NCBI GenBank assembly: GCA_910589095.1
Contig: CAJUSN010000152.1
Span: forward strand, 1 to 5,441
Source: an uncultured Muribaculaceae bacterium
GTDB taxonomy: Bacteria; Bacteroidota; Bacteroidia; Bacteroidales; Muribaculaceae
DNA: 5,441 nucleotides
Direction of reading: 5' to 3'
Every line of letters begins with the position of its first letter. Position 1 is the stretch's first letter. Positions 4,225-5,441 of the stretch are shown in pieces. A program made the translations under genes and the position numbers. The notes beneath the pieces were generated by a model that saw nothing but the letters and a program-made list of their open reading frames with translations, ran no database searches and was not told the origin of the DNA.

Positions 4225-5441
4225 TTATTGGGGAGCAACTGAGATCAGAGAGCCGGAGGAATGGGCAGTCAGAGCGGGGGCATACTGGCTTTGGAGGGTT
4301 GCAATGCCTGAGGCGAAAGTACCTGCGGAGTTTACCCACATTTCATAGCTCAGACGATAGGTTCCGGCAGGGAGCGTGGAAATGAAGATGTTGGTGGCTG
4401 AGTCGCGGTTTTCGCGATAGAAGCAGATGCCTTCGCTCCAAAGTGGAGTGGGTAACTGGTCCACAGGTTCAAGGCATGCGGCACGGTTGTCGTCAATTGC
4501 CACATAATCTACGGCACGGTCAGCGTGAATGAGGAGCTCGATCTTTACTTTATCGCCCACTTTGAGGTCAGTGGCCGCTTCCCAACCACTGTCGGTGAGG
4601 CGATAGAGTTGCTTCTCAATGCTGAGACCGTCAACGGACGCCGCTTCAATAGCGGTCATTTGTTGGGTTGACTGCGCGTAGACCGCGCCCCAAGAGGGTG
4701 TCAAGGTTGACTTTTCTATATGTAGCGTTTTTCCGGAGGGTGTTAGCTCCGATATGTCGGCTCGCATATAGCCGAGAGTTTCATCGGTAGGGGTGAACGG
4801 TACAGTGGCTCCATCAATTGTGATGTCAGGAGTACCGGCACGCTCAATCCACCGAGGAGAGGTGAGCAGTATGGCTGCGCACACTTCCGAGGCTGAAGAT
4901 GAGGATCCCCAGTCACGGGCCTCCTTTTGCAGGATGAGCCACTGTCGAATTGCATCGATTGATGGATCAGTGGGGTTGATGAGGTGGAGAGCCTGTAGGA
5001 TGCGGGCAGTTAGGGTGAGTTCTGTCATGGAACCGCTTGACATGTCGGAGAGCAGAGGCCAATACATACCCTTTGTAGGGGTGGATTTAGAGTATTGACG
5101 GAGCGATTCAGCAATTTGGCGTGCAACGCGCGGATAACCGTGGCGCTGGAGGATGACGGCAGCATCAGTCTTGCGGAGGAGAGAGTATTTTTTCCAGCTG
5201 GCCACGGCGTTTTGAACCGTCCGCGAAATAATTTTTGAAGAAGTGGATGAGGGTGTGAATGAGGGATACATGTCAAGCAGCATCACAAACGATGTGTAAT
5301 CGGCCGTCGGTGTTTTCTTCCATTCCTTCTCGATTTCGCTTTGGTAGAAGGATAGCGCGCGGGAAATCATGGATGAAAGGCGATTGTTGTCAGGCATGAA
5401 ACCAAGCTGATTAAGTCGGCCGAGCGTGAGGAGCGTTTGGT
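4225..5441 (-). CDS. Bacterial alpha-2-macroglobulin, C-terminal part (5' end outside window)
   Basis: The frame is open to the right edge (404 codons visible); the Met at 5397 is internal, since coding sequence continues upstream (LGRLNQLGF before it). Bacteroidota alpha-2-macroglobulins are large periplasmic or outer-membrane proteins that trap proteases, so most of the protein is missing here. Counting from that Met, residues 1-185 are the helical complement-like (TED) domain end: WPLLSD at 113-118, a LTARILQAL helix, and RQWLILQKEARDWGSSSSAS at 151-170. Next come WGAVYAQ (236-242), a beta-rich region with VGDKVKIELLI (280-290) and VDYVAIDDNRAACLEPVDQL (297-316), and the terminal receptor-binding-like domain with ENRDSATNIF, LPAGTYRLSYEMWV and GIATLQSQYAPALTAHSSG. 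These are hallmark strings of the family. The thioester site, if any, lies outside. The pbpC-type gene often found beside such genes is not downstream here. Confidence 0.88.
   Translation of the reverse strand, partial: QTLLTLGRLNQLGFMPDNNRLSSMISRALSFYQSEIEKEWKKTPTADYTSFVMLLDMYPSFTPSSTSSKIISRTVQNAVASWKKYSLLRKTDAAVILQRHGYPRVARQIAESLRQYSKSTPTKGMYWPLLSDMSSGSMTELTLTARILQALHLINPTDPSIDAIRQWLILQKEARDWGSSSSASEVCAAILLTSPRWIERAGTPDITIDGATVPFTPTDETLGYMRADISELTPSGKTLHIEKSTLTPSWGAVYAQSTQQMTAIEAASVDGLSIEKQLYRLTDSGWEAATDLKVGDKVKIELLIHADRAVDYVAIDDNRAACLEPVDQLPTPLWSEGICFYRENRDSATNIFISTLPAGTYRLSYEMWVNSAGTFASGIATLQSQYAPALTAHSSGSLISVAPQ

Noticed and set aside
4225..5397. Complete 390-residue gene starting at ATG 5397
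   Set aside because: The frame stays open to the window edge with alpha-2-macroglobulin-like sequence upstream of that Met, so the gene is cut by the window.

Overview
The window looks like an accessory stretch of a gut-type Bacteroidota (Bacteroidales) chromosome or mobile element. Three things point there. Four start codons are preceded by the Bacteroidota -7 promoter box TAnnTTTG, with A-rich leaders instead of strong Shine-Dalgarno sites. The right edge carries the C-terminal part of a Bacteroidales-style bacterial alpha-2-macroglobulin. The middle carries a damaged prophage portal gene of a type I associate with Bacteroides prophages. Every gene I can support is on the minus strand, so transcription runs from right to left.

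Right to left, the layout is as follows. (1) 4225-5441 is the C-terminal third or less of an alpha-2-macroglobulin, cut by the window edge. (2) 3842-4224 holds no convincing gene; it has a strong 18-bp stem-loop (4135-4178) and an orphan open frame ending at 3859 that may be a gene remnant. (3) 3301-3813 is a complete single-domain cupin with its own promoter box. (4) 1614-3241 is a decayed prophage segment: the N-terminal ~310 codons of a portal protein, a -1 type frameshift, about 50 more portal codons, and then an in-frame join to the C-terminal part of another protein, probably a neighbouring phage gene. (5) 1-1597 is markedly more AT-rich and consists of two independently transcribed units. 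The first is a single secreted 186-residue protein with promoter and rho-independent terminator. The second is a compact four-gene operon: a 52-residue partner protein (MARPIKETP type), a GNAT acetyltransferase gene with most of its middle deleted, and two small two-helix membrane proteins.

The most interesting structure is at the left. A ~70-nt sequence containing the promoter occurs twice as a direct repeat (795-864 and 1525-1597), 730 nt apart, once ahead of each unit. The distal copy ends exactly where the phage-remnant hairpin begins. The window's first bases also echo the terminator arm at 917-925. This suggests a cassette array in which promoter, gene(s) and terminator are repeated with different cargo. 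The GNAT remnant, missing its core with the join at GATGCC, shows that this cargo is being eroded while its small partner gene stays intact. No rRNA, tRNA, CRISPR array or intact transposase was seen.
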